Source: Pseudomonadota bacterium
GTDB lineage: Bacteria; Pseudomonadota; Alphaproteobacteria; Acetobacterales; Acetobacteraceae
NCBI GenBank assembly: GCA_021784255.1
Contig: JAJXSZ010000162.1
Location: forward strand, 1-7,158
Direction: 5' to 3'
DNA length: 7,158 nucleotides
Made by a program: the position numbers and the translations under genes. Below the pieces are notes generated by a model, which saw only the letters and a list, made by a program, of their open reading frames with translations, ran no database searches and was not told where the DNA came from. Positions 7,008 through 7,158 of this stretch are shown piece by piece; position 1 is the stretch's first letter; every line of letters begins with the position of its first letter.

Positions 7008-7158
7008 TCACCCGACCCCGACGGCCCCCCGTAACCAGGCGCCAGCCTCCGCAATCGCCTGCCGGGCCCCCGCGACCGCCCCCGCCTGCCGCCAGAACCC
7101 ATGCGCCATCCCCCGATGCACGGGCGCCGCGCACCGTCCTCCGGCCGCCAGAATCTTT
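7008..7158 (-). CDS. Alpha/beta hydrolase (esterase/lipase-like), C-terminal fragment
   Basis: The last 49 codons and a TGA stop of a gene that begins beyond the window edge; no start codon lies in the window. The reading frame begins with the codon at 7157-7155. The peptide contains VHRGMAHGFWRQ (13-24 of the fragment), then an Ala-rich helix (AGARQAIAEAGAWLRGAV). This is the usual end of alpha/beta hydrolases of the hormone-sensitive-lipase/fold-3 and dienelactone-hydrolase types: the catalytic His sits in an H-G-F motif (here His19, bases 7103-7101), followed by a helix with A..A...A..WL. The nucleophile and acid residues are outside the window. It ends 164 bases before the MaoC gene on the same strand, so co-transcription is possible but unproven. 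The alternatives are a chance open frame or another hydrolase subfamily; the motif plus helix make a real gene the better reading. Confidence 0.65.
   Translation of the reverse strand, partial: KILAAGGRCAAPVHRGMAHGFWRQAGAVAGARQAIAEAGAWLRGAVGVG

Noticed and set aside
6374..7102. 242-codon minus-strand open frame covering the MaoC gene and its upstream gap
   Set aside because: It is out of frame with the MaoC gene, compositionally biased, and overlaps the end of the esterase-like gene. No domain is visible.

Overview
The window is very GC-rich, with G or C at most third codon positions. All recognisable genes are on the minus strand, so transcription runs from high to low coordinates. Composition and gene content (a NodT-type outer-membrane lipoprotein, an MdtA/MdtB-type RND pump, a CitE/MaoC pair) suggest a high-GC Proteobacterium, most likely an Alphaproteobacterium such as a member of the Rhodospirillales/Acetobacteraceae. 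That placement is inferred from style and not from a marker gene. The long plus-strand open frames, including one of 971 codons, are antisense shadows of the real genes.

Layout in transcription order: (1) 7158-7008, the last 49 codons of an alpha/beta-hydrolase-like esterase, cut by the window edge. (2) 7007-6844, a 164-base gap with a 12-base tandem repeat and a weak sigma70-like promoter candidate. (3) 6843-6388, a MaoC-like hot-dog dehydratase. (4) 6377-5514, a CitE/HpcH-type CoA-ester lyase, 10 bases after the MaoC stop. (5) 5513-5421, a 93-base gap. (6) 5420-3948, a NodT-family outer-membrane efflux lipoprotein. (7) 3937-2822, an MdtA-type periplasmic adaptor. (8) 2805-1, an MdtB-type RND transporter whose last ~100 residues lie beyond the window.

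Two modules are present. The MaoC and CitE genes form a tight pair expected to act on a short or branched acyl-CoA: MaoC proteins hydrate an enoyl-CoA and CitE-like lyases cleave or hydrolyse a beta-hydroxyacyl-CoA. The exact substrate cannot be read from sequence. The other module is a complete tripartite drug-efflux system with channel, adaptor and proton-driven pump in one tightly spaced operon (gaps of 10 and 16 bases). The channel gene comes first, and a second RND subunit (MdtC-like) may follow just outside the window.

No RNA gene, mobile element, CRISPR array or integrase was seen. The region looks like ordinary chromosomal content. The points most worth a second look are a twin-arginine-like motif in the channel lipoprotein's signal peptide, an Asn in place of the expected catalytic Asp in the MaoC protein, and the channel-first gene order.
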